Source of the DNA: Pseudoalteromonas piscicida
GTDB lineage: Bacteria > Pseudomonadota > Gammaproteobacteria > Enterobacterales > Alteromonadaceae
Length of the DNA: 64,000 nt
Direction of reading: 5' to 3'
NCBI RefSeq assembly: GCF_002744175.1
Contig: NZ_NKHF01000084.1
Span: forward strand, 1 to 64,000
Of the stretch, positions 43,743 to 51,655 are shown one piece after another. The notes under the pieces were generated by a model. The model was not told where the DNA came from. It saw only the letters and a program-made list of their open reading frames with translations, and searched no databases. The number at the start of each line of letters is the position of its first letter. Position 1 is the stretch's first letter. The position numbers and the translations under genes were made by a program.

Positions 43743-44240
43743 ATGATTGCTGATAACTTAAAAAATGAAGAAATCGACATTGATAAGGTTGTTGAACGTT
43801 TATCCGAGAAGTTAGGTGTAACCAGTGATCGAGCACTTTCTACGGAAATGGGTTTATCACTCGGTGCCGTAAACCAAGCTCGTAAAAGAGGTTCACTGCC
43901 CTATGAAGCGATTATTAAGTTGTGTCAACGGGAAGATATTTCGTTGGATTGGCTTTTTGGCACATCCTCTTCAAAACAACGTGAAGTAAAAAACCAAGTA
44001 GCTGAGCCAGAACACACTTATAGCACTCACGACAAGGAATTAATGAAAGTAGAGTTAATTTCAATTAATCAGTTTGTAGAGGAAGTGTTGGATCAGGTGC
44101 TGGATAGAAAATTACCGATGGCAAGGCTCCTTGAAGTTAGAAAAGCTTTAGCGCCCATTCTTATTGATGCAGTGATTGAGTATGGCCGAGATAAAGCGAT
44201 TGTAGCTGCTGTAGCAAGGAGTACGCTGAAACTAATATAG
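43743..44240 (+). CDS. Phage repressor, CI-type (186 CI-like HTH)
   Basis: About 165 residues from ATG 43743; the frame is open upstream to 43608 but that part covers the operators. The N-terminal HTH (RALSTEMGLSLGAVNQARKRGSLPYEAI) followed by KLCQREDISLDWLFGTSS matches the CI-repressor helix-turn-helix family (PF07022). The C-terminal helical half (about 90-165) should mediate multimerisation. There is no LexA-like Ser-Lys autoprotease, so direct SOS self-cleavage is not expected. The genes for a secreted protein and a membrane sensor follow it closely on the same strand. Confidence 0.82.
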   Translation: MIADNLKNEEIDIDKVVERLSEKLGVTSDRALSTEMGLSLGAVNQARKRGSLPYEAIIKLCQREDISLDWLFGTSSSKQREVKNQVAEPEHTYSTHDKELMKVELISINQFVEEVLDQVLDRKLPMARLLEVRKALAPILIDAVIEYGRDKAIVAAVARSTLKLI

Positions 44241-44248
44241 GAATGTTA

Positions 44249-44782
44249 ATGGCTACTCTAAAAAAACTTAAGTTTATTGTATTTTCAATATCTAGTTCAC
44301 TTAGTCTTAGCGCAACAGCGCTTGAACCACTACCTGATAGAGCGCAGGTTCAAAATATTTATGCAACTCTGTTACTTCCAGATGGGAGCCATTTAAATAC
44401 AGATATTAGCTTCGATTGTGGCTCTAAATTTGAAAAAACAGGGATAATTATAACTACCGAAGAAGGCGCTAAGTTTCTTGCTCAAGCTTATACCCAACTG
44501 TATGGAGTCGATGCTGGTAAGAAAGTAATGCAACTTTGGAAGACTAAAGCCCACCCTGAAGATCCAAGAAAGCCAACTATGTTGTTGATAAATAATTTTA
44601 ATAACAACGATTGGCCTAGCGATGAAGTACACCTAAAGAGCGACAAAAAAGTTAACTTAGATGATGAAGTTGTGATACAATCCGCTAACAAAGAAGTTAC
44701 CAAAAGTAACAAACTTAAAGCCCCTGAAATTATTCAGCTGTGCGGCACGAGAGTACACAACAACTACGTTATCGCGAATTAA
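44249..44782 (+). CDS. Secreted protein of unknown function, repressor-linked
   Basis: About 177 residues from ATG 44249, which has AGGA 6 bp upstream; ATG 44243 in frame is the alternative. The signal peptide (LKKLKFIVFSISSSLSLSATAL) is clear. The mature protein has two widely spaced Cys (SFDCGSKFE and IQLCGTRVH) that could form a disulfide. No family is recognised. It starts 8 bp after the repressor stop, so it is probably expressed in the lysogen, and it precedes a membrane sensor that could be its partner. Confidence 0.65.
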   Translation: MATLKKLKFIVFSISSSLSLSATALEPLPDRAQVQNIYATLLLPDGSHLNTDISFDCGSKFEKTGIIITTEEGAKFLAQAYTQLYGVDAGKKVMQLWKTKAHPEDPRKPTMLLINNFNNNDWPSDEVHLKSDKKVNLDDEVVIQSANKEVTKSNKLKAPEIIQLCGTRVHNNYVIAN

Positions 44783-44790
44783 GTTAATAT

Positions 44791-44822
44791 GGAGGCTGGG
44801 GCAATAATGCCCCAGTTAATAA
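44791..44822 (+). promoter_or_regulatory. Split ribosome binding site bridged by a hairpin
   Basis: GGAGG (44791-44795) lies 27 bp before ATG 44823, too far for normal initiation. Between them is a perfect 7-bp hairpin, CTGGGGC (44796-44802) and GCCCCAG (44809-44815). Folded, it leaves only 7 nt between the Shine-Dalgarno and the ATG. The hairpin could also act as an attenuator. Confidence 0.55.
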
Positions 44823-47489
44823 ATGGACAGTTTATCTAAGTCTTTTCTTGCTTTGATTGCACTATTTATCAGTGTATACAGCAGCGCCAATAATGAGCCA
44901 GCGGGCTACGCGTACGGTATTGACCAAGACAAGGACGGGTATATTTACCAAGCAACTCAAACTGGTGGGTTTCGATTTGACGGACTAAACTATGTACCAC
45001 TAAATAAGCTGTTCCCACTCCCTTCCAACTGGGTGAAAGACATAAAGTATCTCCCTGAGCAAAATAGATTACTATTTGCTATGGGAGACCAAGGCATTTA
45101 TCTAGCTGACCTTAAAACTTATGCAATAAACCAATTGACTAAAGATACGTGCTGGAGGTTTGCACTTTCAAAGCAAACGTTAGTATGCAGCAATTCAGGT
45201 GAAGTTACTGCGTTTCGTTTTAATGATACTCAAGCTTTACCAATTAATCTTTTTAGCAAAAATATGGAAGCAGCCGCAATTGTAGACGGCTATGTTGATA
45301 GCAATTTGGGGTTGTATAAATTTGACGGCGATGAACTAAGTTTGATCGATAAAGAAGCTGCTAAGTTCTCTCGAATGTCTGCAAGCGAAAACGGACTTTT
45401 AGCATGGCGCAATGGCTATCTTAAATATTTTGATAATCATGGTAAAACTAAGGAAGTTGAATGGCCAAACTATCCAACTGTGATCAAACTAGATGGTAAT
45501 ACAGCGTTGATAGAGCATGAAGGGCGACTTATGCGTCTGAGTTTATTTGATTTTAGTGTATTGGAAAGTAGCATTGGAATCACAAGTAAGCCTTTCAAGT
45601 ATCTATTTAAGGATCATAGCGATGCCCTTTGGTTAATTGGCACGAATCAAATTGAGATACTAAGTAGCGAACGCAAGCATCTCCCTCCACCAGTTGCGTC
45701 TGAATATAATTTGAAACTAGAGACTAGTTATGGGACGTTCTTGGGCACTGAACGTGGGCTTTTCCTTGTAGATAGTGGCAAAACAACTCTAATTGGTGAT
45801 CCTAGTCAGTATGGTTATGTTGTTACTGATCTGAAAGCCATAGGTTCTAGATTATATATCGGTACGTCAAAGGGCCTAACCGTGTATGAATTAAAATCAA
45901 AAGAGTCCACAAAACTCTATGATGGTTATGTAATTGTTCTGGCCTTAGTTAACGAACAATTAATAGTCGGAACAAATGACGATGGTGTTTTCAAAATTAT
46001 TGATGATGGCAGCTTGCAGGCCGCAGCTCATATCAACGGAGTAATTTCTACTCAAGAAGTCACAGGTATAGCGCACCTCGATACTACGCTCTATATAGGA
46101 ACCGGTAACGGGTTTTATATTTTAGATGAGAAAGGATTTATTAAAAGGTTTGGTGAATCACTACGCACGATAATTGGCTTTGCGAAGTTTAATAATAAAA
46201 CTTATGTGGCAACGTTTGGGCAGGGGCTTTATGAATTTGATGGTGAGATACTTACACGACTAGATACACCTCAAAGCATAACGGCTTTGGCTAGTAGCTC
46301 TGAAGCACTTCATATAGGTACGCTTAATGGTGTATACCGAATGACAGATGAACTGTCGCTCTTTCAAAGTACTCAGGGACTAAATATTACCGCTAACTCT
46401 TTATATCTTGATGGCGGGAAGCTTGTGTTTGGTAGTCAGTATGGCATTGAAACATTTGATACCAAATACTTGGAAGATACTTCTCGCCTGGCCTTGGCAG
46501 GGGTTGAGAACTCGCAAGGTTTTTTCACTGATTTACCTAATAAACTTGAAGCTCAAGATCGTACTAAATTCTATTTCACGTCATTTGATTTTGAGCAGGA
46601 TTTAAAGTTTGAATATAAGATCGATGATCTTTGGTTTGAAGCAGAAAATGGAGTTGTTGAATTTTCTAATATCGCACCTGGACGATATGATTTGCTCATA
46701 AGAGTTAGGCAAGATGGCGGACAATGGAGCGAACAGGAATTCAAACTCAACTTTGAAGGTAGGTGGCACCAGTCCTATTGGTTTATTGGCGGACTACTGC
46801 TTATGTTTATTTTGGTTATTGGGTCAAGTGTTATTGCAGGTGTTGTAATCAGCGGACGAAGAAAAGCAATTGCTGAAGAGCAATATTCTGGCTTTACTTT
46901 AAGCCCTCTGCACGAAGCATTACATTGGATGTTAAAAGCAAAGGCTTGTTTCAGTATTCCTGATGTAAATAAACATGCAGATGGATTGGCTTGCTTAGAT
47001 CAGAGTATTGATCAGCTCGTGCCTATGGCGCATGGTAACGCTGTATTGGGTAAGCGTTCATTGGAGCAAGGGTTGCAAGCGATTAAAGCATCTTTGCAAT
47101 ATGAAGCTAGTGATATCGATTTCCAGTATTTTTACTCCGTTGCGCAAACCACAAACTTAACGCGTGAGACTCAACAAGATATTTATGCCGTAATCTATCA
47201 TGCGGTGAAGAATTCTGTAGAGCATGGAAAAGCTAAAATAATTGAAGTTTACGTAGAACAAGCTCGGGAGCAATTACAAGTTGAGATTATGGACAACGGT
47301 AGAGGGTGTTCTTGGTTTCAGCGGAAATTTAAATTTGGACTAGGTATCTTTGTTATTGAGCATGTTGCTACCAAAAATGGGGCGAAATACAATATCTTAA
47401 GTAGTAAGAAAGGTACTCAGGTACGGATTGCGTTTAAGTTAAAGATCGATAGCTACCTCGCAGATATGACAACTAAATTAAAAAGTTAG
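44823..47489 (+). CDS. Beta-propeller membrane sensor with histidine-kinase-type ATPase domain
   Basis: An 888-residue protein. A signal peptide (about 1-22) is followed by a long periplasmic part with propeller repeats of the two-component-regulator type (about 25-540), a Y_Y_Y-like domain (about 575-645; FEYKIDDLWFEAENG), a transmembrane helix (about 650-675) and a C-terminal HATPase_c domain (about 790-885) with N-box HAVKNSVEHG, G1 DNGRG and G2 GLGIFVIEHVA. No canonical HisKA or HisKA_3 box and no receiver domain is seen. It probably signals by partner proteins. It lies in the repressor operon of the prophage, which is unusual for such a sensor. Confidence 0.82.
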   Translation: MDSLSKSFLALIALFISVYSSANNEPAGYAYGIDQDKDGYIYQATQTGGFRFDGLNYVPLNKLFPLPSNWVKDIKYLPEQNRLLFAMGDQGIYLADLKTYAINQLTKDTCWRFALSKQTLVCSNSGEVTAFRFNDTQALPINLFSKNMEAAAIVDGYVDSNLGLYKFDGDELSLIDKEAAKFSRMSASENGLLAWRNGYLKYFDNHGKTKEVEWPNYPTVIKLDGNTALIEHEGRLMRLSLFDFSVLESSIGITSKPFKYLFKDHSDALWLIGTNQIEILSSERKHLPPPVASEYNLKLETSYGTFLGTERGLFLVDSGKTTLIGDPSQYGYVVTDLKAIGSRLYIGTSKGLTVYELKSKESTKLYDGYVIVLALVNEQLIVGTNDDGVFKIIDDGSLQAAAHINGVISTQEVTGIAHLDTTLYIGTGNGFYILDEKGFIKRFGESLRTIIGFAKFNNKTYVATFGQGLYEFDGEILTRLDTPQSITALASSSEALHIGTLNGVYRMTDELSLFQSTQGLNITANSLYLDGGKLVFGSQYGIETFDTKYLEDTSRLALAGVENSQGFFTDLPNKLEAQDRTKFYFTSFDFEQDLKFEYKIDDLWFEAENGVVEFSNIAPGRYDLLIRVRQDGGQWSEQEFKLNFEGRWHQSYWFIGGLLLMFILVIGSSVIAGVVISGRRKAIAEEQYSGFTLSPLHEALHWMLKAKACFSIPDVNKHADGLACLDQSIDQLVPMAHGNAVLGKRSLEQGLQAIKASLQYEASDIDFQYFYSVAQTTNLTRETQQDIYAVIYHAVKNSVEHGKAKIIEVYVEQAREQLQVEIMDNGRGCSWFQRKFKFGLGIFVIEHVATKNGAKYNILSSKKGTQVRIAFKLKIDSYLADMTTKLKS

Positions 47490-47493
47490 AGTT

Positions 47494-47518
47494 AACGCCT
47501 GATTACTCAGGCGTTTTT
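47494..47518 (+). terminator. Intrinsic terminator of the repressor operon
   Basis: The stem AACGCCTG (47494-47501) pairs with CAGGCGTT (47508-47515) and ends in TTTTT. It follows the sensor stop by 5 bp. Confidence 0.9.
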
Positions 47519-47532
47519 GAATTTAACAGCCG

Positions 47533-48207
47533 CTAACCCAATTTTTGTTTAGCTTCAGCGATCCGCTTCTGCCAATCCCCTGCCCATCCTTGTTCGTCGG
47601 CCTGTTGACATAAGTCGATCACCTTTTGCCATTCCTGCTGCTTTTTATAGATAATCGCTAATTGGTAATAACCGCGATGCGATGGTATATAAAACGGCGT
47701 TTCCTTTGGTGGCATCCCCCACTCGTCTAACCGCTTTAACATGGCCTTATGTTCGCCTTGCATTGAGAGTATGGCCTTGGCCGAGTTGTCTATTTGCTTT
47801 TGGCAATAGAAAATAGCCCTTTGCAGGTTGTTACCTTGCTTGCGATGTTTGTAGTAAAACTTAACCGCGCGGCCGTACAAAAAGTGTAGGTCGGTAGAGC
47901 TGGTGTATGGGGTTACTGAGTCTTCAGCTTTGTTTAAGATCTTTTGGCAGAGCTCAAAATCGCCTTCTTTGCGTAAGAACCAACCCGCTAAGGTTTGTAA
48001 GAACCTAACTTTGGTGGTTGATGTCCTGTGGACTTTGCCTTCGTCAATCTTGTTGCTACCACCCAATGGGTCGTAATGGTCGTGTATGCGCTTTCGCTCG
48101 TACGGCTCTATCTCATTGAGCCACCATCGCTCTAAGCCAAAAAACTTAATCAATCCCTGTGGTGCCGCTTCCTGTTTTGGCTCTACAAATTTAAATACGC
48201 TTTCCAT
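47533..48207 (-). CDS. TPR-like phage accessory protein, unknown function
   Basis: A 224-residue, mainly helical protein. Several helix pairs of TPR/SEL1 length are visible (for example FELCQKILNKAEDSV, GYYQLAIIYKKQQEWQKVI), so it may be a protein-interaction scaffold. No catalytic motif and no signal peptide. I do not recognise the family. It stands alone on the minus strand between convergent and divergent neighbours, as morons do. Confidence 0.6.
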   Translation of the reverse strand: MESVFKFVEPKQEAAPQGLIKFFGLERWWLNEIEPYERKRIHDHYDPLGGSNKIDEGKVHRTSTTKVRFLQTLAGWFLRKEGDFELCQKILNKAEDSVTPYTSSTDLHFLYGRAVKFYYKHRKQGNNLQRAIFYCQKQIDNSAKAILSMQGEHKAMLKRLDEWGMPPKETPFYIPSHRGYYQLAIIYKKQQEWQKVIDLCQQADEQGWAGDWQKRIAEAKQKLG

Positions 48208-48340
48208 GATTTATCTCCTTTATATCTAGCGTTTTGTGAGTATAGTAGATATGAGGTTGTTGGTTAGCTTTTGTTAATTAGCTCAAATAACCTTCTCTTA
48301 AGATTACCACTTGTAAGATAAAAAATTTTAAGGAAAGAGA

Positions 48341-48586
48341 ATGATTAAAAGTAAGTTTTTCATAAATAATTCACCTGAAAAGCCAAGTTACTTCGAACAA
48401 GATTTAGTAGCCATTCCAAGGGAAAATGAGTTCATTCATTATCAGGGCTCTTACTATTTAGTAGATAGTATTATTTATACTTTGGGCCAGGAAGTTGATG
48501 TTGAAATTAATCTCAAGGCTACAGAAAAAGACCCTACACGCAAGAGAGTTAAAGAAGTGTCTACACTTAAACTTGATTTTGGTTAA
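48341..48586 (+). CDS. Small phage accessory protein (81 residues)
   Basis: A short beta-rich protein (FIHYQGSYYLVDSIIYTLGQ; VDVEINLKATEKD). An AAGGAA site lies about 7 bp before the ATG. No membrane segment. It ends with a possible shared terminator before the convergent acetyltransferase gene. No family is recognised. Confidence 0.6.
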   Translation: MIKSKFFINNSPEKPSYFEQDLVAIPRENEFIHYQGSYYLVDSIIYTLGQEVDVEINLKATEKDPTRKRVKEVSTLKLDFG

Positions 48587-48592
48587 TTGGAA

Positions 48593-48645
48593 TATGCTAA
48601 CGTTAGCATAATCAGAGCTATAAGATGAGCCTAAGGCCCATCTTA
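48593..48645. terminator. Palindrome and hairpin between convergent accessory genes
   Basis: TATGCTAACGTTAGCATA (48593-48610) is a perfect 18-bp palindrome. A second hairpin with TAAGATG (48621-48627) and CATCTTA (48639-48645) follows and covers the acetyltransferase stop. Either could terminate the convergent transcripts. Confidence 0.5.
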
Positions 48646-49032
48646 TCTTAGTTTTGCAACGGGAATACTCCATACTTCCTTCGCTATTTCTTCAAATCCA
48701 GATGCTTTACAAAAGGCTTTGGAGTTTTCATTCACCATCTCAACAGCAATATGCTCTATGCCATACTGAGCTCCTTGCTGCTTTAGGAACTTGAGCAAAT
48801 CTGTACCATGTCCTTTGCGTGATTGATGAAACCCAATTCGAGCAAGTACCAGGGTGTTGGGTAAATACGGGCTATAATTGGGCTTGTATCTTATGTATAG
48901 AACTACTTTTTTCTTCCATGCGTCTATTTTATTTTCAAGCACGGTGACCTTGCTCACACGCCGTTTGTAGTTGAAACGGGCTTTAAGGTAATTGTTTAGC
49001 TGCTCGTTAAACTCATGGATCTCTTTTTTCAT
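48643..49032 (-). CDS. GNAT-family N-acetyltransferase
   Basis: A 129-residue protein. The acetyl-CoA-binding motif A (LARIGFHQSRKGHGTDLLKF) and motif B (VNENSKAFCKASGFEE) of the GNAT fold are visible. The substrate is unknown. It lacks features of Mu Mom, the DNA-modifying GNAT relative, so an ordinary acetyltransferase is the better call. It is read on the minus strand within the accessory block. Confidence 0.78.
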   Translation of the reverse strand: MKKEIHEFNEQLNNYLKARFNYKRRVSKVTVLENKIDAWKKKVVLYIRYKPNYSPYLPNTLVLARIGFHQSRKGHGTDLLKFLKQQGAQYGIEHIAVEMVNENSKAFCKASGFEEIAKEVWSIPVAKLR

Positions 49033-49072
49033 GGTTTTCTCTTGTTGTTGATGATGCAGTTACAGTAGCACC

Positions 49073-49094
49073 GTATGTAAAGTGATTTCTATAT
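49073..49094 (+). promoter_or_regulatory. Possible third late-promoter element
   Basis: GTATGTAAAGTGATTTCTAT shares TATGTAAA and the TTTC...TA steps, at the same spacing, with the two near-identical late-promoter candidates at 52012 and 62145. It lies about 90 bp before the rightward gene at 49165. The match is partial, so confidence is low. Confidence 0.3.
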
Positions 49095-49164
49095 GCGCTA
49101 CTTGCTCGCGCGCGCGTAAGCTTGGCTTTGTATTTGGTTATTTACTTAAACCCAAGGGGAGCCT

Positions 49165-49524
49165 ATGAGTGATGTAACGGTAGTGATGAAACCCGTTGTT
49201 GCGTGTTTGGAAAGCGCACAAGCAGACTTAGCACAGCTAACACCAGAAGAACTGGCGCAAGCTCGGCAAATGGTTAAGGTGTTTTTTAAAGGCGCGGCAG
49301 AGCCAGTAGATGATGTTAAAGAGGCGTTGAACCATATAATTTATAACAGCATTCAACAGGTCGTAGAGGCGGAGCGCGCTCCACCCATGCTTGGCACTCG
49401 CCCTGTGATTCCTATGTTACCGCTCACCTCGGTGCTTTTTAAGCTACAAAACAAGCAAGACAAACTCTACGACGCCTTACTAAAAACCTTAACTACGCTG
49501 CATAGTCAGGCGGTAGCAGATTAG
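49165..49524 (+). CDS. Phage accessory protein of unknown function (119 residues)
   Basis: A helical, soluble protein (LESAQADLAQLTPEELAQARQM then LPLTSVLFKLQNKQDKLYDA). The GTG/ATG context has a GGGGAG site 6 bp before ATG 49165. No family is recognised. It is the only rightward gene between the acetyltransferase and the protease, and it ends 4 bp into the convergent 76-residue gene. A terminator lies about 250 bp downstream on this strand. Confidence 0.6.
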   Translation: MSDVTVVMKPVVACLESAQADLAQLTPEELAQARQMVKVFFKGAAEPVDDVKEALNHIIYNSIQQVVEAERAPPMLGTRPVIPMLPLTSVLFKLQNKQDKLYDALLKTLTTLHSQAVAD

Positions 49525-49751
49525 CTTTTTGTGTCTTTTAAGCTGTCTATCGTTGCTTGGTAGTCTTCACTAAACTCGACATCTTTAGTACTCGCGTAAA
49601 TGTTGATACCTTGCTTTTTAAGTTGGCTGTATAGGTTAATGGCATCTTGTACCGCGTCTTCTTCGGGAGCAAGTTTTGACGTTGAGTGATTGTCTGCTGC
49701 CATTAGGTGCACAGCAGCGTATGCGATGAATTGATTTTTGTTCTTAAACAT
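49521..49751 (-). CDS. Phage accessory protein of unknown function (76 residues)
   Basis: A small soluble protein with an N-terminal helical part (NQFIAYAAVHLMAADNHS) and a Gln/Lys-rich helical C-terminal half (AINLYSQLKKQGINIYA). It converges on the 119-residue gene with a 4-bp overlap. No family is recognised. Confidence 0.55.
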   Translation of the reverse strand: MFKNKNQFIAYAAVHLMAADNHSTSKLAPEEDAVQDAINLYSQLKKQGINIYASTKDVEFSEDYQATIDSLKDTKS

Positions 49752-49771
49752 AGTTATTCCTTAAGAGAGTT

Positions 49772-49810
49772 AAACACCCTGCAGCCCCACGCTCAGGGTG
49801 TTTATTTTTT
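49772..49810 (+). terminator. Intrinsic terminator in the accessory block
   Basis: AACACCCTG (49773-49781) pairs with CAGGGTGTT (49794-49802) across a 12-nt loop. TTATTTTTT follows on the plus strand. It would stop rightward transcripts from the 49165 gene before they reach the leftward genes. Confidence 0.75.
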
Positions 49811-49920
49811 ATCACAAAGTAAGTTTTGTAGACAGCCTTACCCTCTTTTTAAAAATAACGCCTCAAACGCGCTCTAACGGGCGCTAACTAATTTGCAGTA
49901 GACTGATTCGTCTCGAAGTG

Positions 49921-49960
49921 GTTTAAACAAATTTAAACGCCGTTTAAACGTGTTTTAAAC
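49921..49960. repeat. GTTTAAAC iteron cluster 3 (four units)
   Basis: TTTAAAC cores start at 49922, 49932, 49943 and 49954, in a 285-bp gap with no gene (49752-50036). Three of the four units carry the full TTTAAACG/GTTTAAAC form. Degenerate CAAACG/CTAACG steps every 10 bp precede them (49863-49889). Confidence 0.8.
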
Positions 49961-50036
49961 ATGGTTGCAGTTGAATGTGTTGGGTTGTTTTGTGATTGGG
50001 TGGTAAAAAGCGCGGTAAGAGTTACCGCGCTTGCTG

Positions 50037-50222
50037 CTACTTGGCATTGATTTTATCGGCTACCTCATTTGGGTAGTTACCTACCAACACTTGAGTACCA
50101 TCATCTAAATGCAGCATTGAGCCAGTGCTAGCGTTACTACTATATGGTTCAACGTAGGTAATGCGTTCAGTATTGACGTAGATGCGTTCACCAAGGCCAT
50201 ATGGTTCAAACTGGACTAGCAT
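50037..50222 (-). CDS. Small FlbD-like protein, paralogue of the next gene
   Basis: A 61-residue protein from ATG 50222. It matches the first ~58 residues of the protein encoded just upstream (50228-50761): MLVQFEPYGLGERIYVNTER against MLVEFKPYGKGAPVYVKTAR, then the shared DGTQVLVGNYP / NGTTVLVGDYP segment. The fold pattern recalls FlbD-type small proteins. The two genes are 5 bp apart, which points to tandem duplication. Confidence 0.6.
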   Translation of the reverse strand: MLVQFEPYGLGERIYVNTERITYVEPYSSNASTGSMLHLDDGTQVLVGNYPNEVADKINAK

Positions 50223-50227
50223 CACTT

Positions 50228-50761
50228 TTACTCCTGTGCTCGCAGTTTTCTCTGTAGCTTGTCAATTTCTGCTGCAATCAACGCCCCCGCTTTAGTCAGT
50301 TCTTTTATCCTGGACTCTAGATCGTCTTTAGGCTCTAACTTGGGGTTACTTCCGTCCCAAGGCCAATGATGAACTCGTTGCCCTTGTTTAAAAACCTGCC
50401 TGTATTCCTCCCTTAGCTCAGGAGAAACACTGGCAACAGTTGCGTATACAATTCCAGCCATTGCAAGTGCGCCATTTTTATATTGGTCGTCTTGCTCTGT
50501 ACTGTGGCCCTCTTCAATAAGCTGGCGGTTACGCTCACGCGTTATCAATAGGGCTCCGTTTACAAACCGACTTATCACTTTATCGGACTTTAACGCTACT
50601 GCACGCGGGTAGTCACCTACCAGTACCGTAGTCCCATTGTCTAAATAGATGATAGAGCCACAGTCTGTTTCACCTGAGTGGTAGGGCTCAGCAGTTAAAA
50701 TACGTGCTGTCTTTACGTATACTGGAGCGCCTTTGCCGTAAGGTTTAAATTCAACTAGCAT
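50228..50761 (-). CDS. Two-part protein with FlbD-like N terminus
   Basis: About 177 residues from ATG 50761; the frame is open to 50959 but that part overlaps the Ser-rich gene. Residues 1-60 are the domain shared with the neighbour at 50037. Residues about 70-150 form a second domain (LLITRERNRQLIEEGHSTEQ, then YKNGALAMAGIVYATV and HHWPWDGSNPKL), and a coiled coil ends the protein. I recall the second part, with HHWPWD and the Glu-His motif, from phage proteins of unknown function. Confidence 0.65.
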   Translation of the reverse strand: MLVEFKPYGKGAPVYVKTARILTAEPYHSGETDCGSIIYLDNGTTVLVGDYPRAVALKSDKVISRFVNGALLITRERNRQLIEEGHSTEQDDQYKNGALAMAGIVYATVASVSPELREEYRQVFKQGQRVHHWPWDGSNPKLEPKDDLESRIKELTKAGALIAAEIDKLQRKLRAQE

Positions 50762-50768
50762 AATTAAC

Positions 50769-51233
50769 CTAATCCCACGAGCCACTATCAGAACTGCTAG
50801 AGCATGATGAGCTCGAACCCGAATCATAGGCAGATGACCAACTAGAACCACTGCTGCTGCCGCTTGGTAGGTTAGACACGGCAGAATCAAAGGCGCGTGA
50901 TGCGCTGTCGCTAGATAACGGGCTGTTTTCAGAATTGAACGGAATGTTGGAGGCGTCAACGGTGCGTGATGTATCGTCAGATTTAGCGAAGTCGCAGCCT
51001 ACATGCGTAACGTTGAATATGGTATCAATGAGTGCGTGGTGTAAGTCAGTTTCGGTCACATGCTCCCCCGCTGCGTCAAATACGTCATCAACAATTAAAT
51101 GCCAGGTTAGCCATTCATTTGTTGCTGTATGATAAACCTGTGTGCGACCCCTATGTACACGACGAAAACTAAACTCAGACAGTTTGTACTGTTTCTTTGG
51201 CTTCTTTTTAAAAAGTTTGAATAGGTTAAACAT
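50769..51233 (-). CDS. Phage accessory protein with Ser-rich tail
   Basis: About 154 residues from ATG 51233, which has AGGAG 6 bp upstream; ATG 51239 sits directly on that site. The N-terminal 90 residues (FRRVHRGRTQVYHTATNEWL; ETDLHHALIDTIFNV) look folded. The last ~50 residues are low-complexity Ser/Asp/Gly (for example SGSSSGSSWSSAYDSGSSSS). Such tails are often disordered and may be surface or secretion related. There is no signal peptide. No family is recognised. Confidence 0.6.
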   Translation of the reverse strand: MFNLFKLFKKKPKKQYKLSEFSFRRVHRGRTQVYHTATNEWLTWHLIVDDVFDAAGEHVTETDLHHALIDTIFNVTHVGCDFAKSDDTSRTVDASNIPFNSENSPLSSDSASRAFDSAVSNLPSGSSSGSSWSSAYDSGSSSSCSSSSDSGSWD

Positions 51234-51242
51234 GTTCATCTC

Positions 51243-51650
51243 CTACTTAGACAAATTAATGGAAAACGTGGGTATATCGCCTTTACGGGGAATTACGACA
51301 TCGAGAACTGAGCGCATTAACTTGTAGGTTTTTGGGGCCTTTTTAGACTTTTCCCACTCAAACCCTGCCTCATCCAAAAAGCATTGCTCTATTTGATCCC
51401 AATGCTCGACTAATGCCTCCCAATAGGCACTGACCTTACTCATGCTTTTGAGGTTGCTTTTAACTGCAGGAACGGCATAAATCATCCGTAGGCAACGGTT
51501 AAAGTCTGCGGGGTTGTGTGGGTGGTCTGTTTTAGTGGTATTTAGGCTGAGTAAGTTAAATGCTAGCGCTTGTGAGGAGAGACCGGTTTTGCCTTCAGCA
51601 ATCAACGCCAGGGCTTTACTGTGTTGCTCTTGTAAATAAGTATTCGACAT
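51243..51650 (-). CDS. Phage accessory protein of unknown function (135 residues)
   Basis: Starts at ATG 51650 with a GGTGA site; the frame is open four codons more. It is helical and soluble (SNTYLQEQHSKALALIAEGK; FNRCLRMIYAVPAVKSNLKS; YWEALVEHWDQIEQCFLDE). It overlaps its leftward neighbour only by closeness (9 bp) and its upstream gene not at all after the start correction. No family is recognised. Confidence 0.55.
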   Translation of the reverse strand: MSNTYLQEQHSKALALIAEGKTGLSSQALAFNLLSLNTTKTDHPHNPADFNRCLRMIYAVPAVKSNLKSMSKVSAYWEALVEHWDQIEQCFLDEAGFEWEKSKKAPKTYKLMRSVLDVVIPRKGDIPTFSINLSK

Positions 51651-51655
51651 AGTGA

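Noticed and set aside
48643..49032. GNAT protein as a Mom-type DNA modification enzyme
   Set aside because: Mom is a GNAT relative and a Com-like zinc finger is encoded in this phage, but this protein has normal acetyl-CoA motifs and no Mom-specific segments that I can recognise, and it is far from the Com-like gene.
49863..49889. Extension of iteron cluster 3 by CAAACG/CTAACG steps
   Set aside because: The steps recur every 10 bp but lack the TTTAAA core, and 40 bp of unrelated sequence separates them from the cluster.
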